From the NCBI RefSeq assembly GCF_008806385.1, contig NZ_VZZK01000012.1, forward strand, positions 1 to 64,000: a stretch of DNA of 64,000 bases. The letters run 5' to 3'. The notes under the pieces were generated by a model. It was not told the origin of the DNA and searched no databases. It was given only the letters and a program-made list of their open reading frames with translations. The translations under genes were made by a program, and so were the position numbers. Within the stretch, counting starts at the first letter, position 1. Each line of letters opens with the position of its first letter. The DNA comes from Methylobacterium soli (GTDB lineage: Bacteria; Pseudomonadota; Alphaproteobacteria; Rhizobiales; Beijerinckiaceae). Shown in pieces: positions 42,799 through 54,709 of the stretch.

Positions 42799-45684
42799 TT
42801 GCGCATCCTCGCCACCGTCCTCGCCGCCCTCCTCACGGCCCTGATCGGCACGCTGTGCACCGGCGCGCCCGCGCGGGCGGTGGAGGCCGTGCGCGTCACC
42901 CTCGACGCGCCGGTGATCGACCTGACCCCGATGATCGAGCGCTACCGCTCGGACGGGGACCTGATCCAGATCTCGACGGCGCCCGGCAAGGACGGCATCG
43001 TCCGCCGCATCGTGGTGAAGGCCCGCGATGCCGGCGCCCGGCCGGACTGGATGGTGTTCGCCCTCACGAACGACACCGACGAGCAGATCGACCGCCTCCT
43101 GGTGGCCCCGCATTTCCGCCTCGTCGGATCGGGCGTGGTCTGGCCCGATCTCGGCGGCTCGCGCATCGCCGCGATCACGGCGAGCCAGGGTATCCGGCCC
43201 GAGCGCGACGAGAACCCGGAAGCCGACCAGTTCGTGATCACGCTCGATCCCGGCACCACCGTCACCTTCGTGGCGGAGCTGCGCGGCCCCAACGTCCCCC
43301 AGGTCTATCTCTGGGACCAGGAAGCCTATCGCAAGAAATCGACCGGCCTGACCCTCTACAAGGGCATCATCATCGGCATCGCGGGCCTGCTCGCGCTGTT
43401 CCTGACGATCATCTTCGTGGTCAAGGGCGCGATCATCTTCCCGGCGGCCGCCGCCCTCGCCTGGTCGGTCCTGGCCTATGCGTGCATCGATTTCGGCTTC
43501 CTGCAGCGGGTCTTCCCGGTCACCGAGGTGGCCGAGCGGGTCTACCGGGCCTCCGCCGAGGCGATCCTGGGCGCCACCCTGCTGGTCTTCCTGTTCGCCT
43601 ATCTGAACCTGTCGCGCTGGCACGTGCGCTACAGCCACGTGGCCTTCTTCTGGCTCGCGTTCCTGGCGGGCCTCGTCGGCCTCGCGGTGTTCGATCCGCC
43701 GGTGGCGGCGGGCGTCGCCCGGATCTCGATCGCGGCGGTCGCGGGCGTCGGCCTGCTGCTCATCGTCTACCTCGCCGCCCATAACGGCTACGACCGCGCC
43801 ATCCTGCTGGTGCCGACCTGGGCCCTCCTCCTCGTCTGGGTGGTGGCGGCGGGCTTCGCCATCACGGGCCAGATCGGCTCCGACCTCGTCCAGCCGGCGC
43901 TGATCGGCGGCCTCGTCCTCATCGTCATGCTGATCGGCTTCACGGTGATGCAGCACGCCTTCGCGGGCGGCGGGCTCACCCACGCCCTCGTCTCGGACAC
44001 GGAGCGCCGGGCGCTGGCGCTGACCGGGGCCGGCGACGTGGTCTTCGACTGGGACGTGCCGGGGGACCGGGTCTTCGCCGGCCAGGAGATCGAGGGCCAG
44101 CTCGGCCTCAAGCGCGGCGCCCTCGAGGGCCCCGCCGCCAACTGGCTCGGCCTGCTCCACCCCTTCGACGTCGAGCGCTACTCGGCGGCCCTCGACACCG
44201 TGATCGAGGAGCGGCGCGGGCGCATCGTCCACGATTTCCGTCTGCGCTCCTCCGCGGGTCCCTATTACTGGTACCGCCTCAAGGCGCGGCCGGTGATCGG
44301 CTCGGACGGCGAGGTCATCCGCATCGTCGGCACCATCGCGGACGTCACCGAGGTCAAGACCGCCGAGGAGCGGCTTCTGCACGATGCCGTGCATGACAGC
44401 CTCACGGGCCTGCCGAACCGCGAGTTGTTCGGGGACCGCCTCGACGCCGCCATCGCCTTCGTGAGCCAGGACGCCCGGCTCAAGCCCACCGTGCTCGTCC
44501 TCGACATCGATCGCTTCAAGAGCATCAACGACGCGATCGGGCTGTCGGCCGGCGACTCGATCCTGCTCACCCTGTCGCGCCGCCTCGGCCGGCTCCTGCG
44601 CCCGCAGGACACCCTCGCCCGGGTGGCCGGCGACGAGTTCGCCGTGATCCTCGTCTCCGAGCGCGACCCCGACCGGATCCTCGCCTTCGCGGAGATGATC
44701 CGCCGCGCCATCGCGACGCCGATCACCTACGCGGACCGGGAAATCTTCCTCACTGTCTCGATCGGACTGACGCTGCACGAGACCGGCGCGGCGCTGAAGC
44801 GCGAGGAGGTGTTCAAGGCGGCCGAGATCGCCATGATCCAGGCCAAGCGCGGCGGCGGCGACCGCATCGAGGTGTTCCGCGCCAACATGCGCAACGAGCG
44901 CTCCGACAAGCTGATGCTGGAGAGCGACCTGCGCCGCTCGCTGGAGCGCAACGAGATCAAGGTGCTGTTCCAGCCGATCGTCCGGCTGGAGGACCGCACG
45001 GTGGCGGGCTTCGAGGCCCTGTTGCGCTGGGACCATCCGAAGCTCGGGCGCATCCCGCCCTCGACCTTCATCCCCATCGCGGAGGAATGCGGCTTCATCG
45101 TCAATCTCGGGATCTTCGCGCTCGAGCGCACGGCCCTGGAGCTCGCCGCCTGGCAGCGCTCCCTCGACGTCGAGCCGCCGATCTTCGCCTCCGTCAACGT
45201 GTCCTCGCGCCAGCTCCTGCGCCACGACCTCCTGCACGACGTCAAGACGGTGCTGGCCCGCTCCGGCGTGCTGCCGGGCTCGCTCAAGCTCGAGCTCACC
45301 GAGAGCCTCGTGATGGAGAATCCCGAATACGCCGCTCAGATGCTGACGCGCATCCACGACCTCGGCGCCGGCCTGTCCCTCGACGATTTCGGGACGGGCT
45401 ACTCGGCCCTGTCCTACCTGCAGCGCTTCCCCTTCGACACGATCAAGATCGATCAGTCCTTCGTGCGCCAGATCGCGACGGGCAAGACCGCGATCCTGCG
45501 CTCCATCGTCCGGATGGCGCACGAGCTCGGTCTCGCCATCGTGGCCGAGGGCGCGGAATCGGAGGCCGACGCGCAGGCTTTGGCCGAACTCGGCTGCGAA
45601 TACGCGCAGGGCTACGCGTTCGGCGAGCCCATGTCGCTGCTGCAGGCCCGCCAGCTCGTCGGGGCGGCGCCCGAGGCCGCCTGA
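42799..45684 (+). CDS. 7TM-PAS-GGDEF-EAL cyclic-di-GMP signalling protein
   Basis: A 961-residue membrane sensor starting at TTG. It has a signal peptide (about residues 1-28), a periplasmic domain to about residue 190, then seven hydrophobic segments to about residue 395 (a 7TMR-DISM-like layout). A PAS domain follows (about 415-525, ending GTIADVTEVKTAEE). The GGDEF domain (about 530-690) has the site as AGDEF, a variant known in active cyclases. The EAL domain (about 700-955) has FEALLRW, ELTESLVMENP, DDFGTGYSALSYL and KIDQSFV, so phosphodiesterase residues look intact. Net activity cannot be predicted. Its 3' end overlaps an antisense response-regulator gene by 73 bp. Confidence 0.92.
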   Translation: MRILATVLAALLTALIGTLCTGAPARAVEAVRVTLDAPVIDLTPMIERYRSDGDLIQISTAPGKDGIVRRIVVKARDAGARPDWMVFALTNDTDEQIDRLLVAPHFRLVGSGVVWPDLGGSRIAAITASQGIRPERDENPEADQFVITLDPGTTVTFVAELRGPNVPQVYLWDQEAYRKKSTGLTLYKGIIIGIAGLLALFLTIIFVVKGAIIFPAAAALAWSVLAYACIDFGFLQRVFPVTEVAERVYRASAEAILGATLLVFLFAYLNLSRWHVRYSHVAFFWLAFLAGLVGLAVFDPPVAAGVARISIAAVAGVGLLLIVYLAAHNGYDRAILLVPTWALLLVWVVAAGFAITGQIGSDLVQPALIGGLVLIVMLIGFTVMQHAFAGGGLTHALVSDTERRALALTGAGDVVFDWDVPGDRVFAGQEIEGQLGLKRGALEGPAANWLGLLHPFDVERYSAALDTVIEERRGRIVHDFRLRSSAGPYYWYRLKARPVIGSDGEVIRIVGTIADVTEVKTAEERLLHDAVHDSLTGLPNRELFGDRLDAAIAFVSQDARLKPTVLVLDIDRFKSINDAIGLSAGDSILLTLSRRLGRLLRPQDTLARVAGDEFAVILVSERDPDRILAFAEMIRRAIATPITYADREIFLTVSIGLTLHETGAALKREEVFKAAEIAMIQAKRGGGDRIEVFRANMRNERSDKLMLESDLRRSLERNEIKVLFQPIVRLEDRTVAGFEALLRWDHPKLGRIPPSTFIPIAEECGFIVNLGIFALERTALELAAWQRSLDVEPPIFASVNVSSRQLLRHDLLHDVKTVLARSGVLPGSLKLELTESLVMENPEYAAQMLTRIHDLGAGLSLDDFGTGYSALSYLQRFPFDTIKIDQSFVRQIATGKTAILRSIVRMAHELGLAIVAEGAESEADAQALAELGCEYAQGYAFGEPMSLLQARQLVGAAPEAA

Positions 45685-46046
45685 GCCGGGGCCGCGAACA
45701 AGGCCGCGAGCGCCTGCGCGAGGGCGCGCGGGTCGACGGGCTTGCGCTGGATCGGCAGGTTCGGCCACAGGATCCGCATGGCGCGCGGCAGCACCCCGGC
45801 GGTGCAGACGAGGATCGGCACGCGCGCCGCCGCGAGCCGCTCGGCCGTGGGGGTGGCCTCCCCGTCCGCGAGGTTGAGGTCGAGGAGGGCCGCGTCGATC
45901 GGCTCCCGCTCGATGAGGCGGATCGCGTCGCGGTTGCTGCGCACCGGGCCGAGGACGCGGCCCTCGGCATCCTCCACGATGTCCGCCAGTTCCATGGCGA
46001 TCAGGATCTCGTCCTCGATGATGAGGATGCGACGGCCGTTCAACAT
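45612..46046 (-). CDS. Single-domain response regulator
   Basis: A 144-residue receiver domain without an output domain. Acidic residues EDE (11-13) follow RRILIIE, the phosphoacceptor is Asp56 in DAALLDLNLADG, and Lys lies in PIQRKPVDPRALA. The loop after the phosphosite (LADGEATPTAERL) and the EDEILIAMEL start resemble small receivers of alphaproteobacterial HWE or general stress relays. The last 24 codons overlap the end of the convergent GGDEF-EAL gene, so the tail (APTSWRACSSDMGSPNA) is probably dispensable. The partner kinase is not in the window. Confidence 0.85.
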   Translation of the reverse strand: MLNGRRILIIEDEILIAMELADIVEDAEGRVLGPVRSNRDAIRLIEREPIDAALLDLNLADGEATPTAERLAAARVPILVCTAGVLPRAMRILWPNLPIQRKPVDPRALAQALAALFAAPAQAASGAAPTSWRACSSDMGSPNA

Positions 46047-46391
46047 CGATCCCTCCGAAGCACAGGGCGGGCGCGCCGCCGGGCGACGCGTCTCGAACGC
46101 GGGAGAATTGTCGGGATTGGGCCCATGGGGCCCGCCTCGCCGCGCCTCGCGGCGCTGGGGGACGAGGAGCGCCGAGGATGTGGCCGGGATTGAGTCACGT
46201 CAACACGCGGGGCCGTTCTTCCGGGGCCGGAGCGGCGATTAAATTTGAGCCGGCTCCGGGAACTTGTCGGCCGATCCGAACAGCTTCCGGCTCTCGGCAT
46301 TTAAACCTCCCTTAACCATAAGGCGGCAAGAGTCTGTGTGCGGTCCGGTCGTGCCTTTCGGTGCGGATACCGACCACCGGGGAGAGGCGTG
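46047..46391. other. Intergenic region with a cell-cycle promoter signature
   Basis: No gene is supported in this 345-bp gap between divergent genes. It contains a perfect CtrA box (46301-46317) and two GANTC sites (GAGTC at 46192-46196 and 46330-46334). It also has an AT-rich pocket at 46248-46320 that stands out from the GC-rich surroundings. See the CtrA entry. Confidence 0.6.
46301..46317 (+). promoter_or_regulatory. CtrA-binding box with adjacent GANTC methylation site
   Basis: TTAA-ACCTCCC-TTAACC matches the CtrA consensus TTAA-N7-TTAA exactly. It lies 75 bp upstream of the gene at 46392. A CcrM-type GANTC site (GAGTC, 46330-46334) follows 13 bp downstream. Together these are the two classic marks of cell-cycle-regulated alphaproteobacterial promoters. 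In a GC-rich genome a chance match is unlikely but not excluded. Confidence 0.7.
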
Positions 46392-46742
46392 ATGGCCGAG
46401 TTGGCGCGGCGGGTTCGCGATGGAAGTGGTTCGGATGTCGTGCGGCGGCTCATCGCCCGGCCCATCCGCATCGATTTCACCCGCCCGAGCGCTCCGGCGC
46501 CGGATTTCGAGGCCGAGGCCCTCGAGGACGAGGCCGAGCCCGAGGCTGCGGATCTCGCCCGCCTGCGCGCCGAGATGCTGGTGATGAAGGCCGTGCTGCA
46601 GGCGGAGCGCCAGGAGAGCGCCGCGCTGCGCGCCCAGGTTCACGACATCGCCGCCGCCGACGAGGCCCTGACCCCCGAGTCCCGCGCCGTGCGCGACCGC
46701 TGGGCGGCCCTCGTCGACACCCTTCTGCACGCGCCGCGCTGA
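46392..46742 (+). CDS. Small coiled-coil protein of unknown function downstream of a CtrA box
   Basis: A 116-residue acidic protein I do not recognise. Residues 1-35 are basic with RRLIARPIRIDF. Residues 38-55 are very acidic (EAEALEDEAEPEAADLA). Residues 56-90 form a likely coiled coil (LARLRAEMLVMKAVLQAERQ). A short amphipathic end follows. No signal peptide or membrane helix is seen. The ATG at 46392 is the start nearest the promoter, with an alternative at 46338. It is 35 bp upstream of the reductase-like gene and probably co-transcribed with it. Confidence 0.65.
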   Translation: MAELARRVRDGSGSDVVRRLIARPIRIDFTRPSAPAPDFEAEALEDEAEPEAADLARLRAEMLVMKAVLQAERQESAALRAQVHDIAAADEALTPESRAVRDRWAALVDTLLHAPR

Positions 46743-46777
46743 CCGGCATCCTCCGTTCCAATCACCGGGAGACGACC

Positions 46778-47722
46778 ATGAGCGCCCGCTGCTCACTCGT
46801 CGTCAACGGCAAGTCCGTGCGCATCTCCACCGGCGACACGCCGCTCGAGGCCGCCCTTGCCGAAGGCATGATCGCACCGACCCAAGGGTTGCACGGCACC
46901 GGCGTTCTCGGACAGGCCGCCGGGCCGGCCGCGCGCCGCGCGCAGGCGCGCAGCCACCGCGCCGAATCCGTGAAGCTGCCGCTGCCGCGTCCGCAGCCCG
47001 CCCTGACCCTGCCCGAGATGCGCCCGGCCGCCGCCGTGAAGCGCACCGGCACCGTGACGGGCATCGCCCGGCTCGCCCCGCATGTCAGCGAGCTCGTCGT
47101 GACGGTGACCCGGCGCCTGCCCCTCGAACCCGGCCATCAGGTCGTGCTGACGCTCCCGGGCTTCCCGGCCGTCACCTTGAGCCCGACGCTGCGGGTCGAC
47201 GGCTCGGCCGAGCTGAACGAGCTCGTGTTCCATCTCCCCCACGATCCGGAGGCGCCGGGCCTTGCCGCCGCGCTCGGCGAGACGATCCGCCTCGGGGCCG
47301 CCGTGAAGGTGAAGGGCCCGGTCGGACGGGCGCATTACCGCCCCGGCGGCGGGCGCCTGCTGCTGGTCTCGGCCGGGGCCGGCTTCGCGCCGATCTGGTC
47401 GATCGCCCGGGCCGCCCGCTACATCGAGCCGGCCCGCGACATGGCCGTCCTGGTCGGCGCCCGCGATCCCCTCGACCTCTACATGCGCCCCGCCCTCGAC
47501 TGGCTGCGCGCCACCGGCATCGGCCGGATCACGCTGGTGGCCGATCGCAGCCGCCAGCGCCCGCCCGACGTGCGGCCGGGTCCGCTCACCGCCCACCTGC
47601 CGCCGCTGCGCACCACCGACGTGGTGCACGTGGCCGGCTGCGCCTCGACGGTAGGCGCCGTGGAGGTGCTGGCCGCGGCGGCCGGCGCCCGCTGCTACGC
47701 GGTGCCCTTCCTCGATCCCTGA
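46778..47722 (+). CDS. Flavin/NAD(P)H oxidoreductase-like protein with an eroded ferredoxin domain
   Basis: A 314-residue protein of the ferredoxin-NADP-reductase superfamily. Residues 1-40 (LVVNGKSVRISTGDTPLEAA) follow the plant-type 2Fe-2S ferredoxin start, but the cluster cysteines are missing. The flavin domain (about 88-195) has GHQVVLTLPG but no clear RxYS flavin motif. The nucleotide domain (about 200-310) keeps LLLVSAGAGFAPIWSIARAA and HVAGCASTVGAVEV. It may be an electron-transfer enzyme that has lost the iron-sulfur cluster, or a regulatory derivative. It follows the CtrA-controlled small gene. Confidence 0.72.
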   Translation: MSARCSLVVNGKSVRISTGDTPLEAALAEGMIAPTQGLHGTGVLGQAAGPAARRAQARSHRAESVKLPLPRPQPALTLPEMRPAAAVKRTGTVTGIARLAPHVSELVVTVTRRLPLEPGHQVVLTLPGFPAVTLSPTLRVDGSAELNELVFHLPHDPEAPGLAAALGETIRLGAAVKVKGPVGRAHYRPGGGRLLLVSAGAGFAPIWSIARAARYIEPARDMAVLVGARDPLDLYMRPALDWLRATGIGRITLVADRSRQRPPDVRPGPLTAHLPPLRTTDVVHVAGCASTVGAVEVLAAAAGARCYAVPFLDP

Positions 47723-47837
47723 GAACTCCGCGTCTCAGCAGTTTATGCGGAGAAATCCCAGTTCGATTGCCCGCAATGCGGATTGACCGATCGCTGTGAC
47801 TCTGCGATCGATTTCAAGTCGTCCCAGGGGCGTGGAC

Positions 47838-48179
47838 ATGAGCATCGACCAAGCGGCTGCCAAGCGTACGCGCGTACTGGTCGAGGAGCTGCGAGTGTTG
47901 ATCGCCTCCATGCAGGAAACCGTCCTGGAATCCCGCAACCTGACTTCGCACATGCTCGCCCGGAAAGCTCTGTGCGATGCGAGCCGGGCGAAGGTTCTGC
48001 TCTCGATTCCGCTCGATCCCGCGGAGGGCGTGGTCGATGGGCTGGTCTATGCTTCCGAATACAGCACCGCTTTCGGAGATCCGGTGATCACGGATCTGAT
48101 CAGGACGGCGATCAAGCTGGTCGGCCTGCGGCTCGGGCTCGAATGCGGGCCGAGCCATGCCGGGTACAAGGTGCATTAG
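47838..48179 (+). CDS. Hypothetical protein
   Basis: A 113-residue, mostly helical protein I cannot assign. It has a basic N-terminal segment (AAAKRTRVLVEELRVLIASM), a Leu/Val-rich middle and SIPLDPAEGVVDGLVYASEY. There is no signal peptide or membrane helix, and single cysteines only. The ATG at 47838 is preferred; a GTG at 47796 would extend it by 14 residues. It stands alone between the reductase-like gene and glgP and has normal GC-rich codon use, slightly less extreme than its neighbours. Confidence 0.55.
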   Translation: MSIDQAAAKRTRVLVEELRVLIASMQETVLESRNLTSHMLARKALCDASRAKVLLSIPLDPAEGVVDGLVYASEYSTAFGDPVITDLIRTAIKLVGLRLGLECGPSHAGYKVH

Positions 48180-48256
48180 GGCCCTAGCCATTCTCCACGC
48201 GGCAGCGCCGCGAGAGACCGGTCGCGTCGGCGGCCGAGCGCGGAATGGTGCGGGAG

Positions 48257-48282
48257 CGCGGCCCCGCCTCGGCGGGGCCGCG
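48257..48282. terminator. Strong GC hairpin 3' of glgP
   Basis: CGCGGCCCCGCC (48257-48268) and GGCGGGGCCGCG (48271-48282) form a perfect 12-bp stem with a two-base spacer. It lies just after the glgP stop (minus strand) and about 80 bp after the hypothetical gene (plus strand). There is no T-tract, so it is more likely a message-stabilising or Rho-assisted end than a classic intrinsic terminator. Confidence 0.45.
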
Positions 48283-48290
48283 TCCTCCGA

Positions 48291-50825
<2,535 letters not shown>

Positions 50826-51137
50826 ATGCAAACCCCCATCTTCGCCGCCGTAGCGCGAACGGTCGCCCTGAGCCTGTTCCGCTTCTGCCGGCGGGGTCAG
50901 CTCCGGGGCCGGAAGCCGGTATGGTGTGTCCAAGCGGCCATCATGTCGAGACGTCGGTTGCGTCTGCATCGAACCGTGCAAGCGCTAGGCCACGTCCCTG
51001 TGTCGTCTCGGACACAACTCTTGATGTCACACGCAAACCCGGCCTGAATTTGGCGGAAAACCCTTGAAGATAAGCTGAACGGAGCAACCTCCCGCGAGCG
51101 CCGCCCGGGAGCCGGCGCTCCGGGGGAGGAGTGACGC
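50826..51137. other. Divergent promoter region between glgP and the GH13 gene
   Basis: No gene is supported. TGTGTC (50999-51004) and GACACA (51011-51016) form a perfect inverted repeat around GTCTCG, a good operator candidate for joint control of the two glucan-degrading genes. The GH13 start has a strong GGGGGAGGAG ribosome site (51121-51130). Confidence 0.45.
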
Positions 51138-52805
<1,668 letters not shown>

Positions 52806-52832
52806 CCGGGCGTCCGGCGCCATCGCTTTTCC

Positions 52833-52847
52833 TACCGCAATGCGGTA
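52833..52847. promoter_or_regulatory. Perfect palindrome upstream of glgA
   Basis: TACCGCA-A-TGCGGTA is a perfect 7-bp inverted repeat around one base. It lies between the GH13 stop and the glgA starts, where a promoter operator is expected. No regulator can be named. Confidence 0.4.
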
Positions 52848-52993
52848 AGGCGAAACCGTTGCTTAACTGTGATGATGGCCTGACTTGTGCATCGCAGCGG
52901 AACCAGCGATGCGCGAGGGCGTTCATGATGTCGACGTTGGTTGCGGGCGGCGCCGCCCGCCTGGGGCAGGTCACTCCGCGCGGAAAGGCTTGC

Positions 52994-54529
52994 ATGGCGT
53001 ACGACGCGCTCGTTGAAGACCGTCATCCCGCCTCCGCCTACGCACCGGCCGACCGACTGGCCGCCCTCCCCCCGCTCCGCACCGCCCTTCAGCCCCGCAT
53101 CCTCTACGCCACGCCCGAGATGGCGGATTTCGTGAAGACCGGCGGCCTCGGCGAGGTTGCGGGCGCCCTGCCCCGCGCGCTTCGCCGCCATTACGATGTC
53201 CGCGTACTCATTCCAGGCTACCGGCAGGTGGTCGGCGCCTATCCGGACATACCGGTGGTGGCGCGGCTTGAGGCCCAGGCCGGGGTGCCGGCCTGCGATC
53301 TCGGCCTCGTGGAGGCGGGCGACGGCCTGCGCATCTACGTGCTCCTCAGCCCGGAGCTCTACGAGCGCGACGGCACGCCCTACGGCAATGCGGACGGGGA
53401 TTTCGGCGACAACGACCTGCGCTTCGCCCGCCTCAGCCTCGCGGCCGCCGAGATCGCGCTCGGGGCCGATCCGGCCTGGAGCGCCGACCTGCTGCACCTG
53501 AACGACTGGCAGGCGGCGCTCGCGCCCGCCTACCTCGCCTGGCGCGGCCTGCGCGTGCCGAGCGTGCTGACGATCCACAACCTCGCCTATCAGGGCCTGT
53601 TCCCGCGCGACAACCTCGCGCGCCTCGGCGTCCCCGATCACGCCTTCCAGATGAACGGCGTCGAGTTCTACGGGCAGCTCTCCTTCCTGAAGGCCGGCCT
53701 CTACTACGCCTCGCACGTCACCACGGTGAGCGAGACCTATGCCCGCGAGATCATGACGCCGGAATCGGGCTGCGGCCTCGACGGGCTGATCCGCACCCGC
53801 GCCCAGCAGGGGCGGCTGGCCGGCATCCTGAACGGCATCGACGAGAGCTGGGACCCCCGCACCGACCCGCACCTCGCCACCCGCTTCGAGGCCGACGACT
53901 GGAAGGGCAAGCGCGCCAATGCCGAGGCGGTGCGCGACCAGTTCGGCCTCGCGGTCTCGCGCGGGCCGCTCTTCGCCATCGTGTCGCGCCTCGTCCACCA
54001 GAAGGGCATCGACCTCTCGATCCAGGCGGCCGAGGGCATCGTGCAGGAGGGCGGCCAGCTCGTCGTCATCGGCCAGGGCGAGAGCCGCTTCGAGGAGGCG
54101 TTGCAGGGCCTCGCCCGCCGGCACCCGGGCGCGGTCGGGGTCCATGTGGGCTTCCAGGAGACCGATGCCCGCCGGATGTTCGCCGGGAGCGACTTCCTGC
54201 TGATGCCCTCGCGCTTCGAGCCCTGCGGCCTGGCGCAGATGTATGCCCAGCGCTTCGGCTCCCTGCCGATCGTGCGCCGCACCGGCGGCCTCGCCGACAC
54301 CGTCGAGGACGGGGTCACGGGCTTCACCTTCGCGGATGGCTCGCCCAGGGGCCTCGGCGGCGCCATCCGGCGCGCCCTCGACACGTTCGGGCAGAAGAAG
54401 CGCTTCAACGCCATGCGTCGCACCGCGATGTCGCGCAGCTTCGGCTGGGACGACGCGGCGACGCATTACGCTTCCCTCTACGCCCGCGCCTTCGGCAACA
54501 ACGCGGCCTTGCGCTGGCGCGCGGCCTGA
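52994..54529 (+). CDS. glgA: Glycogen synthase (ADP-glucose)
   Basis: A GT5 enzyme of 511 residues from the ATG at 52994 that elongates alpha-1,4-glucan from ADP-glucose. Key elements are KTGGLGEVAGALPRALR near the start (nucleotide-sugar binding), HLNDWQAALAPAYLAW, LTIHNLAYQG and ILNGIDESWDPRTD. The catalytic Glu region is LMPSRFEPCGLAQMYAQRFG, followed by VRRTGGLADTVEDG. Two upstream in-frame ATGs at 52925 and 52928 would add 22-23 residues. The 52994 start has GGAAAGG 7 bp upstream. No glgC is present in the window. Confidence 0.94.
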   Translation: MAYDALVEDRHPASAYAPADRLAALPPLRTALQPRILYATPEMADFVKTGGLGEVAGALPRALRRHYDVRVLIPGYRQVVGAYPDIPVVARLEAQAGVPACDLGLVEAGDGLRIYVLLSPELYERDGTPYGNADGDFGDNDLRFARLSLAAAEIALGADPAWSADLLHLNDWQAALAPAYLAWRGLRVPSVLTIHNLAYQGLFPRDNLARLGVPDHAFQMNGVEFYGQLSFLKAGLYYASHVTTVSETYAREIMTPESGCGLDGLIRTRAQQGRLAGILNGIDESWDPRTDPHLATRFEADDWKGKRANAEAVRDQFGLAVSRGPLFAIVSRLVHQKGIDLSIQAAEGIVQEGGQLVVIGQGESRFEEALQGLARRHPGAVGVHVGFQETDARRMFAGSDFLLMPSRFEPCGLAQMYAQRFGSLPIVRRTGGLADTVEDGVTGFTFADGSPRGLGGAIRRALDTFGQKKRFNAMRRTAMSRSFGWDDAATHYASLYARAFGNNAALRWRAA

Positions 54530-54709
54530 GCCCTCAGGCGCAGGTGGGCTGCGGCCCCCCGCGTCGCGCCCCGACAGGCCATCACCGGAACGTTCTTTGA
54601 CGCGGCGCGCGCGGCGTGATTGCGTGACGGGACGAAGCGCGGCCATGCCTTTGCGCCCCCGCGGGGCCGCTCGGGCTCCCCGCCGGAGCGTCCATCGGCG
54701 GTCTCACCC

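Noticed and set aside
54524..54539. GCCTGAG/CTCAGGC hairpin spanning the glgA stop codon as a terminator
   Set aside because: Only two bases separate the arms, it overlaps the coding end and has no T-tract, so a terminator call is not supported.
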